From: Thraustochytrium sp. TN22
Taxonomy: Eukaryota > Sar > Bigyra > Thraustochytrida > Thraustochytriidae
Direction: 5' to 3'
DNA length: 64,000 bases
Assembly (NCBI GenBank): GCA_013306675.1
Contig: JABLUY010000029.1
Span: forward strand, 1-64,000
Both the position numbers and the translations under genes were made by a program. Shown here in pieces: positions 26,380 through 36,012 of this stretch; position 1 is the stretch's first letter; each line of letters starts with the position of its first letter. The notes below the pieces were generated by a model, which worked only from the letters and a program-made list of their open reading frames with translations, had not been told where the DNA came from and ran no database searches.

Positions 26380-27576
26380 ATGATTCTTGCGCCACTGGGT
26401 GGCGGGGCGCCCCGGCGGCGGCAGCGGCCATCGCAGGCGCTGGCACAGGCACAGGCACGGACACAGGCGCCGGCTCCTGCGCAGGCGCAGGCGCAGGCGC
26501 ACGTCATGCAAGCGCGCGGGCGCAAGACGCTGCCCATCGCGCTACACCCAACCACGGTGCGCGGTAGCTCACAGGTGGAGAGCCTCTTGACTCAGGCGCC
26601 GCGGCGCTCACACTTGCCGCAGACGCGGCATTCCAGGCCGCGGCCGCCTTCGCGAGAGAGCGAGGCCTCCTCTACACTCTCGTCGCCCACGTCGCCGCCA
26701 CCCGTGGGGCGTCCCGGGAGCGCCGGCTCGCTGTATGGAGTGGCAACAGCCGCCGCCGCCGCCACCACCAAAGCCGCTGCCGGCCGGACGCGCAACACAC
26801 TCATACCGGCGTCGCCGGCCGCCGCAGAGTCGGTGCTCATGCGCAAGTCATTCGCATCGGTGCGAGTCGACGAAGAGGTTGCGCTTATGGAGGCCGTGCA
26901 GCAACAGCGGCCGGACGACGAGCCCAGCGCGGCGCGTGCCATCGATCAGAGCCTTCGGTACTTGCGCAAGCTCGTGGCGCAGGTGCCGGCAATTCGCGGG
27001 GCAGCTGGGGCTGCGCTCGACGTCCTGGAGCAGGCCGCTGTCGGCGCCCACGGCGTCCCGACCGCCTTCGTGGCGCAGGCTGCGTCGCGCACGATTGAGG
27101 AGCAGCACGAAGAGGTGCAGCGCCTAGAGGGCCTGCGTCGTGAGGATGCGCGCGTGGCAGAGGGCCTGGACCGCCAGGTGGCGGACCTGAGCAACCAGCT
27201 CCAGGCGGCCGGGGCGGCCGCGGCGGAGCAGGAGACGCTTGCAGAGAAGCAGCGCCAGTACATTGCGCGCCTGCGACACGATCTGATGAGCTCCTTTGAT
27301 GACCTCAAGGCCATGGAGTCTGCAAAGGACAGCGCCGCCTCCATGGTGAAGCAGCGCACCTGGGAGCTCGCCGACGCTGAGCAGAGCTTGCAACAGGCCG
27401 AGGAGGCCGTCAAGGGCCTCAAGCACAATCTCAGCGTCGCGCATGCACGCCTGGACGAGGTCATTGGCGAGGCCGCCGCGCTCCGTCGCGAGAACCTCGC
27501 GCTTTGGTCCCACATTGATGCCCCTGACGTGTACGCGCTCCCGGCGCGTCCAGAGACGACGGCGCCACCATCCTGA
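26380..27576 (+). CDS. Coiled-coil protein, hypothetical
   Basis: 398 aa from the ATG at 26380; the frame stays open upstream but without an earlier ATG that I trust. The N-terminal third is Gln/Ala/Pro/Ser low complexity, including an alternating Gln-Ala run (AQAQARTQAPAPAQAQAQA). From about residue 170 the protein is strongly helical with heptad spacing: EEVALMEAVQQQRPDDE, SLRYLRKLVAQV, then a long coiled coil from ASRTIEEQHEEVQRLEGL to about residue 375. No catalytic motif, signal peptide or membrane span. This pattern suits a cytoskeletal or centrosomal/basal-body scaffold, but no family is recognised. Confidence 0.65.
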   Translation: MILAPLGGGAPRRRQRPSQALAQAQARTQAPAPAQAQAQAHVMQARGRKTLPIALHPTTVRGSSQVESLLTQAPRRSHLPQTRHSRPRPPSRESEASSTLSSPTSPPPVGRPGSAGSLYGVATAAAAATTKAAAGRTRNTLIPASPAAAESVLMRKSFASVRVDEEVALMEAVQQQRPDDEPSAARAIDQSLRYLRKLVAQVPAIRGAAGAALDVLEQAAVGAHGVPTAFVAQAASRTIEEQHEEVQRLEGLRREDARVAEGLDRQVADLSNQLQAAGAAAAEQETLAEKQRQYIARLRHDLMSSFDDLKAMESAKDSAASMVKQRTWELADAEQSLQQAEEAVKGLKHNLSVAHARLDEVIGEAAALRRENLALWSHIDAPDVYALPARPETTAPPS

Positions 27577-27885
27577 CTCACATCAAACCTGTAGACAAGT
27601 TTCTTCTCCTACCACTGGTACCATCAAAGGGTTCGAACCTCCGATTCGCACAGAAAGCGAAGCTTCCGCTCTCGTCGTATCGTTGAGACGAGCCCGCTGA
27701 CTCACACAGACGCAGAACAGCCGCATGCATACATTTGGCGGATGGCATGCGTCGTCCTCGGTCTCCATGTCGGCGCGCGGGCCGCAACGCATCCTTTCAA
27801 GAAATCGACTTGCGTGAGCCGCGCGCCCAGCTTGCCACTTGGTAACCAACCCCTGATTCTTTGTTACATGAAAGCGTCACCGTCG
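27577..27885. other. Convergent 3' flank
   Basis: No gene seen. A TTCGAACC hexamer region near 27630 looks like a tRNA T-arm, but the rest of a tRNA is absent (see rejected items). Confidence 0.6.
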
Positions 27886-28668
27886 TCAAAGCTTGTACTT
27901 CTCGTAGAGCGCCGCATACTTGTTGCGGATAGCGTGCTCGTCGTCGTCGTCCTCGGTCTCGTCGTCGGTCAGCGGGCCATAGGCGCTCTCCAAAAAGCCC
28001 TTGCGCGTGCCGCCCGTGGCGTTGAGCGAGTTATCCAGGTACGACGGGCTGCGCGCGCCGCCGCTGCTTGACTCGATGTCGCTCCCGTACACATCCTGCA
28101 GCGCGCCGTAGGCCGGGTCGCCGCGCGTGTGCGCCCCGCTACCGGCGGCGCGCGGCCCTTGTCGCAAGGGCTTGGCGTCGGCGCCGGCATCGCGGCGCAG
28201 CTTGAGTGCGTAGACGCGCTTTGTGGCGGCGAGGTCGAGCAGCAGGACGACCGCCACGATCAAAAAGAAAATGGCCGTGCCGCGCACCTGCGCCTCTACG
28301 CGCGGCAACTCCTGCGGTGGCGCGTTGGAGGACTCCGCAATGGGCGACCGAAGCAGCAGGAAGAGCACCGCCGTCAGGATGCAGAGCGCCACCATGGCGC
28401 GCAGCACGAACAGATAAACGGCGAGCAGCGCCTTGCCGCTGTCCACCTGCACCAAAATAGATGCGCATGCCAGCAGCAGCAGCGTGAACCCTGTCACCAG
28501 CGGCATCACCTCCAGCACCGTCACGCCGTGCTCCTCAAACCCCAAGACCACTGCCAGCGTGAGCAGCGCGATGCTCCCGCCCAGGAGCAGCGCATTCAGC
28601 AGCCGGAACAGGCACAGCGACACATCGTCCACCACCTGCTCGCGGAACGTCCGCGACAGCCACGCCAT
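27886..28668 (-). CDS. Four-transmembrane protein, tetraspanin-like without the CCG loop
   Basis: 260 aa from the ATG at 28668. Four hydrophobic segments: LFRLLNALLLGGSIALLTLA, VMPLVTGFTLLLLACASILV, LAVYLFVLRAMVALCILTAV and AIFFLIVAVVLLLDLAA. The first and second pairs are joined by short loops. The loop between spans three and four is only about 30 residues and lacks Cys, so this is not a true tetraspanin. A cytosolic tail of about 95 residues is Ser/Gly/Asp-rich and ends in YAALYEKYKL, which includes Tyr-x-x-hydrophobic sorting-like motifs. Function unknown. Similar four-span proteins organise membranes or traffic through endosomes. Confidence 0.65.
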   Translation of the reverse strand: MAWLSRTFREQVVDDVSLCLFRLLNALLLGGSIALLTLAVVLGFEEHGVTVLEVMPLVTGFTLLLLACASILVQVDSGKALLAVYLFVLRAMVALCILTAVLFLLLRSPIAESSNAPPQELPRVEAQVRGTAIFFLIVAVVLLLDLAATKRVYALKLRRDAGADAKPLRQGPRAAGSGAHTRGDPAYGALQDVYGSDIESSSGGARSPSYLDNSLNATGGTRKGFLESAYGPLTDDETEDDDDEHAIRNKYAALYEKYKL

Positions 28669-29247
28669 GCCGCCCCGCCGCCCGCGCGAGCCCGCGCCGC
28701 CCGCCGCGAGCCCCGGCGTAGCGTGCTTGATTGGCTCGAGGCGCTCCGACTCGACTCGGACTTCGACTCGCTCTCATCACTTCACTGTCAGGATTGTAGG
28801 ACTCGACCGCTGCTGGGTCGCGCGCCGCCGGTGCTCACTGGGCCTTGTGTAGCAAACTCTGAAGAAGCCTCCTTCGCGCCGCCGGCGCGCGGGGAGGGAG
28901 GGCCATCTGGAGCCCGCCGCGCCCGACGTGTCAACCGTCGCGAACGGCTGCCGATCAGCCGGACCGCCGTAGCGGAACAGTGTACGGCCCCGGCCGCACG
29001 CAAGAAGCAAGCAAGCCTCGGGAGCCTCTATGCCAGGGCCAGCGCGTTGCCGCGGGCTGACGCGCGTCCCTCTCTTGGGCGGTCCCGTGGTGGGACCACC
29101 TTGCCTGGCTGGTGTACATACATGCGCACGTGCAAGACAGGCGGCTCGCGAGGGACTGACTCACAGTCAGATGGCATGGCTGCGTTACGCGCTGGTGCTA
29201 CAGACAAAGGGAAGGGAGAGCTCACGTTCTCGATGGCAGCAAAACGT
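28669..29247. other. Intergenic flank between the four-TM gene and the ROCO-TIR gene
   Basis: Leader of the four-TM gene and 3' flank of the ROCO gene (both -). It includes a short perfect hairpin (GGTCCCGTGGTGGGACC near 29082-29098) and an AAGC run near 28995-29010. No gene seen. Confidence 0.5.
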
Positions 29248-32200
29248 TTACCAGAGGCTGCGGCGAACGAGCGTGTAATAGTAGGACTCTTCGTCGGAAC
29301 CGCGCAGACCCGTGGGCACGGACTCGGACTCAGAGTGGAGCCCGTTGAAGAACTCCGGCATGGTCTCCATGTACTCGCTAAAGTCCGTGTAGCCTCCGCG
29401 CCGCGGGTTGGACTCATGCGTGCACACGACGCGCTTGCCGAGGCGCACGGCCGCACGCAGCTCCTCGAGCAAGACGTTGTCCGAGAAGGCGCCCTGTGAC
29501 AGCACGACCAGGACCGCCTGCGAGTTCTTGAGGAACTCCTCGCGTGCCAGAGGGTTGTCGGTGTGGCGGATGCCCAGCCAGGCGCGCGATGGCGCAGCCT
29601 TGACGCCGCGCTGCACGAGGTGCTCCCGAATCGCGTCCGCGAGGTTGCCGCCCGTGCTCTCGTACATGGTCAGGAAGAGGTGGTACTTGAGGTTGGGCGG
29701 CAGCCGCGGCACCCGCAGGCGCCGCGGCTCCCTCCGCCAGTTCTGCGCCCTGTACGCCTCGGAGCGGGTCATAAAGAAGGGGTCAAAGTCCGCCACGTCC
29801 ACCACGTCCTCGCCGTGCACCTCGTCGAAGCCCAGCGCCTGCGTGTAGCCAGACTCCCGCGCCGACACCAGCTCCTCGTACAGACACGACTTGCGCGCGT
29901 GCGGCGTCAGCAGCATGAGCTCGAGCTTGCGGTGCGGGAAGGCGGCCGCCTGCAGCGACTCCAGTAGCGACACAAAGAGCTCCACCATCTCCTTGGGCCG
30001 CTCCGCGGCGTCATCGATGGTAATGAGCAGCTCATCGTCCACGGCCTCCAGCAAGATGTGCTGCTTGTTGAGCCATAGCATCGTCTTGAACTGACTGCAC
30101 TCTGGAATACGTTTGCCGCCGTACTCCTCGTCCATGCCCGCGTACATGAAGGACTCGTAGAGGTCCCTTGCCTCTGGCTCGCCCGGAGCGTCCGCTTCGC
30201 CCGCCTCGCCCGCCTCGCCCGCGGCATCTTCCCCTGTGGTGGTTTCTGCCTCGACCCCAGCCTCTGCCTCTGCCTCGGCCTCCTCCTCTGCTCCGGCACC
30301 GCCAAGCGCGCTCTCCTCCGCGCTCCGGGTCGCGGCCTCATGCAGGATACATTCGGCGACAAAACGCCGGTAGACATCCTGCGTCACGCCGTGCGGCTCC
30401 CTTGAAGTGAACTCCACGCGACACAGGAGGCCGCGCCTGAACCAGTACAGGGCAAGCTGCGGCGGCAGCCGCGACAGCAGACTGGTGACCAGGTAGTGCG
30501 GCTCGGCGTCGGGACCGCCCGTAGGCCACGGACACATGAGCCGCTTGGCCTGCATGAGCGCAATGAGGTAGTCCACCTCCTCGCCGCGCCAGAGCCACTC
30601 AAGCAGTGACCGCGATGCCACGGCCGTCGACATGAGAATGTCGTATGCCATCCGCATCCCGGCGCTGGACAGCTGCGGCCCCGAGTACGCGTGCGTCTGC
30701 GGGCGAACGTGGTTGCCCAGGACCCGCGTCAGCTTGTTCAGGAGCCACTGCGGGTCCAGCACCACGAGGCGGGCCACCTCCTCTGAGCTGTTCAAATAAA
30801 CTACCGTGCCGCGGTCCATGAAGAAGTCCAGCATCTCATCCACGTCCGTTTGCGACCGCCGGTACTTGCGCCCCAGCTCCACGACCACCTCGTAGGTCGT
30901 GTAGGGCGACTTGATCTGGGCCAGCTCCTCGCGCACCTTGATCCACGCCAGCGGCACCTCGTGGCCCACAAAGTTTCGAAGCGTCGTTGCGACCACCATG
31001 GCGCTGCGCGCCTCGCTCGTGCGCGTCGGCGTTTTGGCGCTGTCCCACGCGAACACCCGCAGCTGGCGGTAGCGTGTCGTCATGTATATCATGCGGGCGC
31101 TCTCGCCGATCACCTTGGCCGTTACAGTGTCAATCGCGCCGTTGACATCGCGGACCTGGTCAGCGTGCGTGCCCAACAGGACCATGATGGCACGCTCCGT
31201 GTGTAAGCCGACCGTGTTGATCCATTCGCACAGGGCCTTGAGCGCCTCGGCTTGCGGTCGCAGCGCTCTGAGCTCCTTTCGCGGGATGTCTGGCTCGAGG
31301 TGCTCGCGCTCTGCCACCTCTCGCAGGTCGAAGACCACCACGAAGACAGTCCGCGCCGAGATCAGCAGCGGCATCGCCTCGTGCACAACGACGGGCCCGC
31401 TCAGATCCCATAGCAGGAACTCCACGCCGTCGCACTCGTTCTCGAGGGCGGCCTCTTGCAGCAGCTTCTGGCCCGCCTCAGTCAACGTGTACTGCTGAAG
31501 CACCTCCTCCGACTGCTCATCATCGCCGCCACCATCCCGCTCGCCGAGGCCTGAGCGCGTCGACCTCCCCAGGCCATGCGAACTCCGGCTGCCGGATACG
31601 CGCGCCAGTCGCCCCAGTGACCGCCGTGCCGCGCTCACCACGCGCTGCACGCTGAGCCGCTTCGGCTCGCGCTCCGGGTGGGCGCCCTCCTGGAGGCCAA
31701 CGTCGCCTCCGCTCGAGTCCACGAGCAGCATGTTGTTCCCATCGGAACCCATGCGCTGCAACACAGGCCTTCCGGACGCCGCTTGTTCCACGCTCCCCTC
31801 GTCTTCTTCGTTCCCCACATCCTCTTCCTCTTCCTCGGCGGCAGGAGGCGGCGGCGGCGGCGGCGGCGGCTGCGGCGCGGCTGCGGCGCGCTTCGGCCCC
31901 CTTTCGGGCTCCGGCTGGCCCACCAAGGCCCGCACCACAGACGCCTTCTCCTCTCTGTCATCGCCCAAGACAACGATGCGCGCTTGGGCCCATCGCACGG
32001 GCGTGCACATCTCCCTTTCCTCCGGATCCATCTCCGCCAGTTCCTTGTTGCGCTTCAGGGTCCCTCTGATGGAGCGTTCCGCGTAGTCAACCTGCGCGCC
32101 GCAGTTCTCCCAGCTGCGCAAGTTCATGATCATGAGGTTAGTTTTCGCCGTCTCCACGGAGGCGCCCCGTCCAGGGCCTGCGCTTTTGTCACGCCGCCGC

Positions 32201-33139
32201 GCACGTGCTCAGCGGCCGCCACCTACACGACAACCTTGATCGTCCTGTTGTAGTACAGAGACCTGGACAGGCCGGACAGGCCCATGTTTTCGATTTGATT
32301 CCCCGAGATGCTGTGGAGTCGTCAGTCTTGGCTCTTGCAATGAGGAGACAAGACGTCGCGCGCCGAGGTCGCTACTACCTACATGAACTCCTGGAGGGTC
32401 TTGTTCGTCTCCAGACCTTTAGCCAGCGCGACCGTGCCGCGCCCGCAGATCTTATTCGCTGTGAGGCTGCGTTGAGCGCGTCAGTGCGTGCCGTGTCGTG
32501 CCGCGTCGTGAAGCGTCGTGCCGCGCCGCACCGTGCCATGCGATGCGAGATAAATGTGCCCAGCGCGTGGTCCACGTACTCGAGGTAGTCGAGCCCTGTG
32601 TTGACCGCGAGCATGTTCCCAAGTGCGACAGCGCCGTTGTCGTCAATGGCACAGTATTCCAGCCTGCATCGCTGCGTCAGTCATGCATGCGCCAGGGCCA
32701 CGCGCAAAAAGAAGAGCCTCGCGTTGGCTCTGTCTGGGTGGCCAACGCACGTCAATCGAATGAGCACGCTGTTGCTCTCCAGCGCCTTGGCCATGGCCAC
32801 GGTGCCGTCTCGCTTGAGATCGCCATCGTGCATGCTTCGTCGCCCCGTCCCCCACCGTCAGTTGTTACGACCTCGCGAAGCCCCCCGCGCTCGCCCAACG
32901 TACGAGAGTTCTGCGAGCGTCGTGTTCTCCTCGAGCGCCGACGCCACTTGGCGAGCGCCGTTCACGCCGACGGCTCCCACGACCCTGCGGCGCGGTTAGT
33001 AATCTCTCCTCCGAGCTGCCGCACGCCGTGCCACAACGCACCTGATGCTCGTCTCGCCGGCGTCCATGGCCTCCACGGCTTCCTCCGCCGTGTCGCACCT
33101 AAACATGGCCGTCTCGGCGTCCACTTCCACCATCGACAT
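29248..33139 (-). CDS. LRR-Roc-COR-TIR (ROCO) protein, seven exons
   Basis: Predicted exons on the minus strand: 33139-33042, 32984-32904, 32834-32751, 32663-32580, 32466-32383, 32310-32227 and 32113-29248, giving 1126 aa. All six introns are phase 2 with GT-AG ends and CTGAC/CTAAC branch-like sites. Exons two to six each encode one 27-28-residue RNase-inhibitor-type leucine-rich repeat (for example IDDNGAVALGNMLAVNTGL, GRGTVALAKGLETNKTL). The Roc GTPase begins near 217: a degenerate P-loop (GDDREEKAS), WDLSG (G3) and GTHAD (G4). A COR-like region follows from about VPLAWIKVREELAQ, with winged-helix-type segments and an acidic insert (EEEAEAEAEAGVEAE). From residue 978 a TIR domain starts at YHLFLTMYES, with VLLEELRAA placing E1055/E1056 at the NADase Glu position. 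LRR sensor, ROCO dimerising switch and TIR effector suggest an innate-immune or stress-signalling protein. Confidence 0.83.
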
Positions 33140-34388
33140 CGCGCGCGGTGCCTGCAACGCGGCCGCGGGCGGAGGAGGGAAGGGGGGGGGAGGGGAGCGA
33201 GGACGAGCGCCCGCGCTGCCCTTGCCGCGCGCCGCCGTGCGGAGCCGCCGGGCCGCCGCGCTGCTGCTCGGCTGATGCCGTTCTGCTGCCGTGGCCGAGC
33301 TTGTGCACGCGCCTGTGAGAGGGGGAGCAGTCCTGTAGCTAGCTAGCTAGCTAGGCCTGGAGTACGAAGAGCAGCTGAGACGCGCGCGCGCGCTCTGCGG
33401 TGGGCGGCGCGGCGCTGGGCCGGCCTGGTGGCGAAGTGGTTCTCGCTGCGGCTGCGGCCGAGGACGCGAGGACCTGGGGCCTCTCGCGATCGGAGCACCG
33501 CGGCGCGACCGGCGGTCCTGACGGGTATCGGCGACGTAGCCAGCCTGAGGGCGGTACTAAAGTCCTAGCTAGTAGCTAGCTACGGCAGACCGAACGGGCG
33601 CGAGGCGACTGCGAGTCCAAGGCTCGCAGCTTGCTTGCGTCAGCGATGGCGAGCGTCGCCGCAGCCTGATTCGCGAGAGCGAAGCACGCACACGAAGCAT
33701 GGCTGTACAACATCCGCTGCACGTCGCCACAGGAGCTGTAGGACACGCGGTGGCGGCGGAGCCGCTGCCAGGCCGCTCGCCATCTAAAGCTAAGCTACTC
33801 GAGCGAGCTCGCCCTCGTAGCTAGTTGCTAGCTAGCTACTAGCGAGATTTAGAAGCAGAGCAAGCCTTGGCCTGAAGGCAGCTGAGTAACCTTAGCTCAA
33901 TCAGCCAGGCAGCTGGATGTATCTGGTTGTGCGGAGCCCGATCTGGCTCACCTGATGACAGCCTGAGTGAGCAAGCTCTACTCGCGGGAGCGGCGACGGG
34001 ACGCGCCGGCCACGGCACACACGTCTGCCACGGGTTGCACTGCCAGTGATGATCTGTCAGATCAGTGACTGCCAAAAAGAGTTCAAGTTGGAGTTGGAAT
34101 GAAGGGCGGGGCTTGGTCGGCCTGGTCGCGAGCCCGTTTGGCGCGCGGCAGACAGACCGGCAGCGCGCGCGGCCAGCGCGGCCGCCAGGGCCGGCCGCGG
34201 GCGCGGCGGCTGCGCGGGCCTGCTTCGGGCCGCGAGGCTCGGGTCGGCTCGGGTCGGCTCGGGTCGGCCCGGCTCGAGGCGAGGCGAGGCGAGGGTCGGG
34301 ACGCACTCCGCTGCGCGCACCATCGTCGCGGCGAAGGGCCGGGCCAGAAAGTACGGCCAGCGCCGCGCGTGGCGGCGGAGCGGCCTCC
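33140..34388. other. 1.25-kb intergenic region with TAGC repeats
   Basis: Leader of the ROCO gene (-) and of the small secreted-protein gene (+). Runs of TAGCTAGC occur at about 33336-33355, 33565-33585 and 33826-33842, and again at 34636 beside the next stop codon. Such palindromic tetramer runs are rare elsewhere in the window. No gene supported. Confidence 0.5.
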
Positions 34389-34640
34389 ATGCGCGCGGCG
34401 CAGCGCGCGGCAGCGGCGGCGGCGCTGCTGCTGCTGCAGCTCGCGCTGCTGCTCGCGCGGACGGCGGACGCGCAGCCCGGCCAGGCGGCACAGCCGCTGC
34501 CGCACGCGCAGCAGCAGCAGGCGGAGTCGACCGCGGGCGGCGCCAAAAAGGACGCGAGCGTGGTGAGCTTTGAGCAGTTCAAGGAGAACATGCTGGACTC
34601 GCTCAGGCTGCAGGGAGATGTGGCGCTGCCAGCGCGCTAG
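34389..34640 (+). CDS. Small secreted protein, hypothetical
   Basis: 83 aa from the ATG at 34389. The start MRAAQR is followed by a Leu/Ala hydrophobic core (ALLLLQLALLLARTADA), a typical signal peptide with likely cleavage after ADA, about residue 28. The mature part of about 55 residues begins with a Gln/Pro/Ala stretch and ends in a helix (VVSFEQFKENMLDSLRLQGD). There is no Cys. It may be a secreted peptide or the N-terminal exon of a longer ER protein whose later exons I cannot find. The frame is open upstream, but the hydrophobic core position argues for this start. Confidence 0.5.
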   Translation: MRAAQRAAAAAALLLLQLALLLARTADAQPGQAAQPLPHAQQQQAESTAGGAKKDASVVSFEQFKENMLDSLRLQGDVALPAR

Positions 34641-34910
34641 CTAGCTTGCGAGCGAGCGAGAGCGAGCTCAGCTGGCTGCCACCTATTACAAGCCAGGGTC
34701 ATAGCTTGCAGCGCCCTGTACACAGTGCACGAGGCAGACCAGCACGCCGGCCGGCCCTCGCGCAAGCCAAACCCAAACAAGAGATCAACGCCGCACACAA
34801 AAACAGTTCAACGTTATTAAGCCCCCGTTTCTTTCCGAGTCCTCCTCTTTACCAGCTTCTTCTAAAAAGATGTTTGCTTTGGAGGTCGCCCCATCCGCCG
34901 CATCGCTCGC

Positions 34911-35630
34911 TCACCCGGCCGCGTGCTCGTAAATCTTCACGGACTTGACCAGCCGGTCGCAGTCGCATTCGGGCCAGCGCCGAAAGTACGTGTACATGCC
35001 GCCCTGCTTTGTTCGCAGGCACTTGATAAAACGCTCGCCCGAGTCCCAGCGGTCCGGCTCGCCGTAGGCGCGCTCGTAGTCCTGCACGGCGCTCGGCCCG
35101 CGCCAGCCCGCGAGCTCGTAGCGGAAGAGGTTTTCCACGAGCGGCGACCACTCCGTGGCGCGCCTCACGCGGACCGGCCCACTGCCGCCGCCGCCGCCGT
35201 GCGCCTGCTTTTGCTCTACGCCACCACGCTGGCCAACGCTGCGGCGGGCCGACACCTTCTCCTCGCGATGCACGCGCTTGGTCTCCTCATCGCCGTTGCC
35301 GCGGTGCTTGCTGATTCCAAGTGCCTGCTTGCGCGGCGCCAAGGAAGGCGTGCGGCGCGGTAGCGAGGCGGGGCTCGCTGCCCTGCCAATCGGCCTCGCG
35401 CACACTGCGAGCCCGGAGATCTCCATCGCTGCAGCGTCGTTGCCCTGAAATCGATCTGCCACCGTCGCGCTTCGCCGAGACAGTTTGACCTTCGACTCAC
35501 TGGCAGCTTGCTCATCATCATCATCATGCCCTGCGGCCCTGGCGGAAACCGTCGCGGACCGGCCAGCTCGCGCCAGCTCACACTGGCTGGCATCAGCGGG
35601 GGGCGTCGAGCTCGATACCGTGGCATTCAT
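34911..35630 (-). CDS. MEIG1: MEIG1-like protein (PACRG-binding ciliary factor)
   Basis: 239 aa from the ATG at 35630. The C-terminal 80 residues match meiosis-expressed gene 1 protein: EWSPLVENLFRYELAGWRG, then DRWDSGERFIKCLR, YTYFRRWPECDCD and KSVKIYEH. These align with the animal WSEEIENLYRFQQAGYR, RWPETGYVKKL, YYYNKQRECDD and KVKIYAY. MEIG1 binds PACRG and is needed for cargo delivery in flagellum assembly. Animal MEIG1 is only about 88 residues; here a long Ser/Ala/Arg-rich, probably disordered N-terminus (about 155 residues) precedes the domain, unless a later Met is used. Implies a flagellated stage. Head-to-head with the myosin gene. Confidence 0.87.
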   Translation of the reverse strand: MNATVSSSTPPADASQCELARAGRSATVSARAAGHDDDDEQAASESKVKLSRRSATVADRFQGNDAAAMEISGLAVCARPIGRAASPASLPRRTPSLAPRKQALGISKHRGNGDEETKRVHREEKVSARRSVGQRGGVEQKQAHGGGGGSGPVRVRRATEWSPLVENLFRYELAGWRGPSAVQDYERAYGEPDRWDSGERFIKCLRTKQGGMYTYFRRWPECDCDRLVKSVKIYEHAAG

Positions 35631-36012
35631 AGACGCAGCCTGAGCGCACCAGGCAGGCTATGTATGCCCTCGCGCTCGCGGCTGCTGCTCGCCCACGCGC
35701 GCAATCTGCGTGCGCGCCGCGCGCGCAAATCTATCTCGCCATCGCATTTTCTCTCGAACGGTGTGCACTGACGTTCTCACTGGTGCTGCAAGTTCCATCA
35801 CAAGAGACTCACCAGACTCCCTGCCACTGGGACTCGGACTCGGACTCCTTGCAATGGAGTGGACTGGAGCGGGCGCGGACCTGTTCGCGGCGACAGCCGG
35901 CTGGACTGCCGCTCGGACGAAGAGAGCAAAGCCCGAGACGACACGCCCCGCGACTCGCTCGCTCCGCTCGCCACGCCACTCGCGCGCTCTTGATCGCTGC
36001 GTCTGATCAACG
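35631..36012. promoter_or_regulatory. Bidirectional leader of MEIG1-like and myosin genes
   Basis: 382 bp between divergent genes, less GC-rich than other leaders. It contains a GACTCG repeat near 35830-35850. No specific element recognised. Confidence 0.4.

Noticed and set aside
27585-27670. tRNA-like T-arm (GGTTCGAACC) with a nearby CCA on the minus strand
   Set aside because: A five-base T stem can be drawn on the minus strand with two wobble pairs, but no matching acceptor 5' strand, D-arm or anticodon arm lies at the right distance.
27886-28668. True tetraspanin
   Set aside because: Four spans are present, but the fourth-span outer loop is only about 30 residues and has no CCG or other Cys.
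32114-32157. ATG at 32157 as the start of the ROCO-TIR protein
   Set aside because: Six upstream exons encode an in-frame LRR series that joins at 32113, and this ATG falls inside the predicted last intron, which has a CTAAC branch-like site just before the acceptor.
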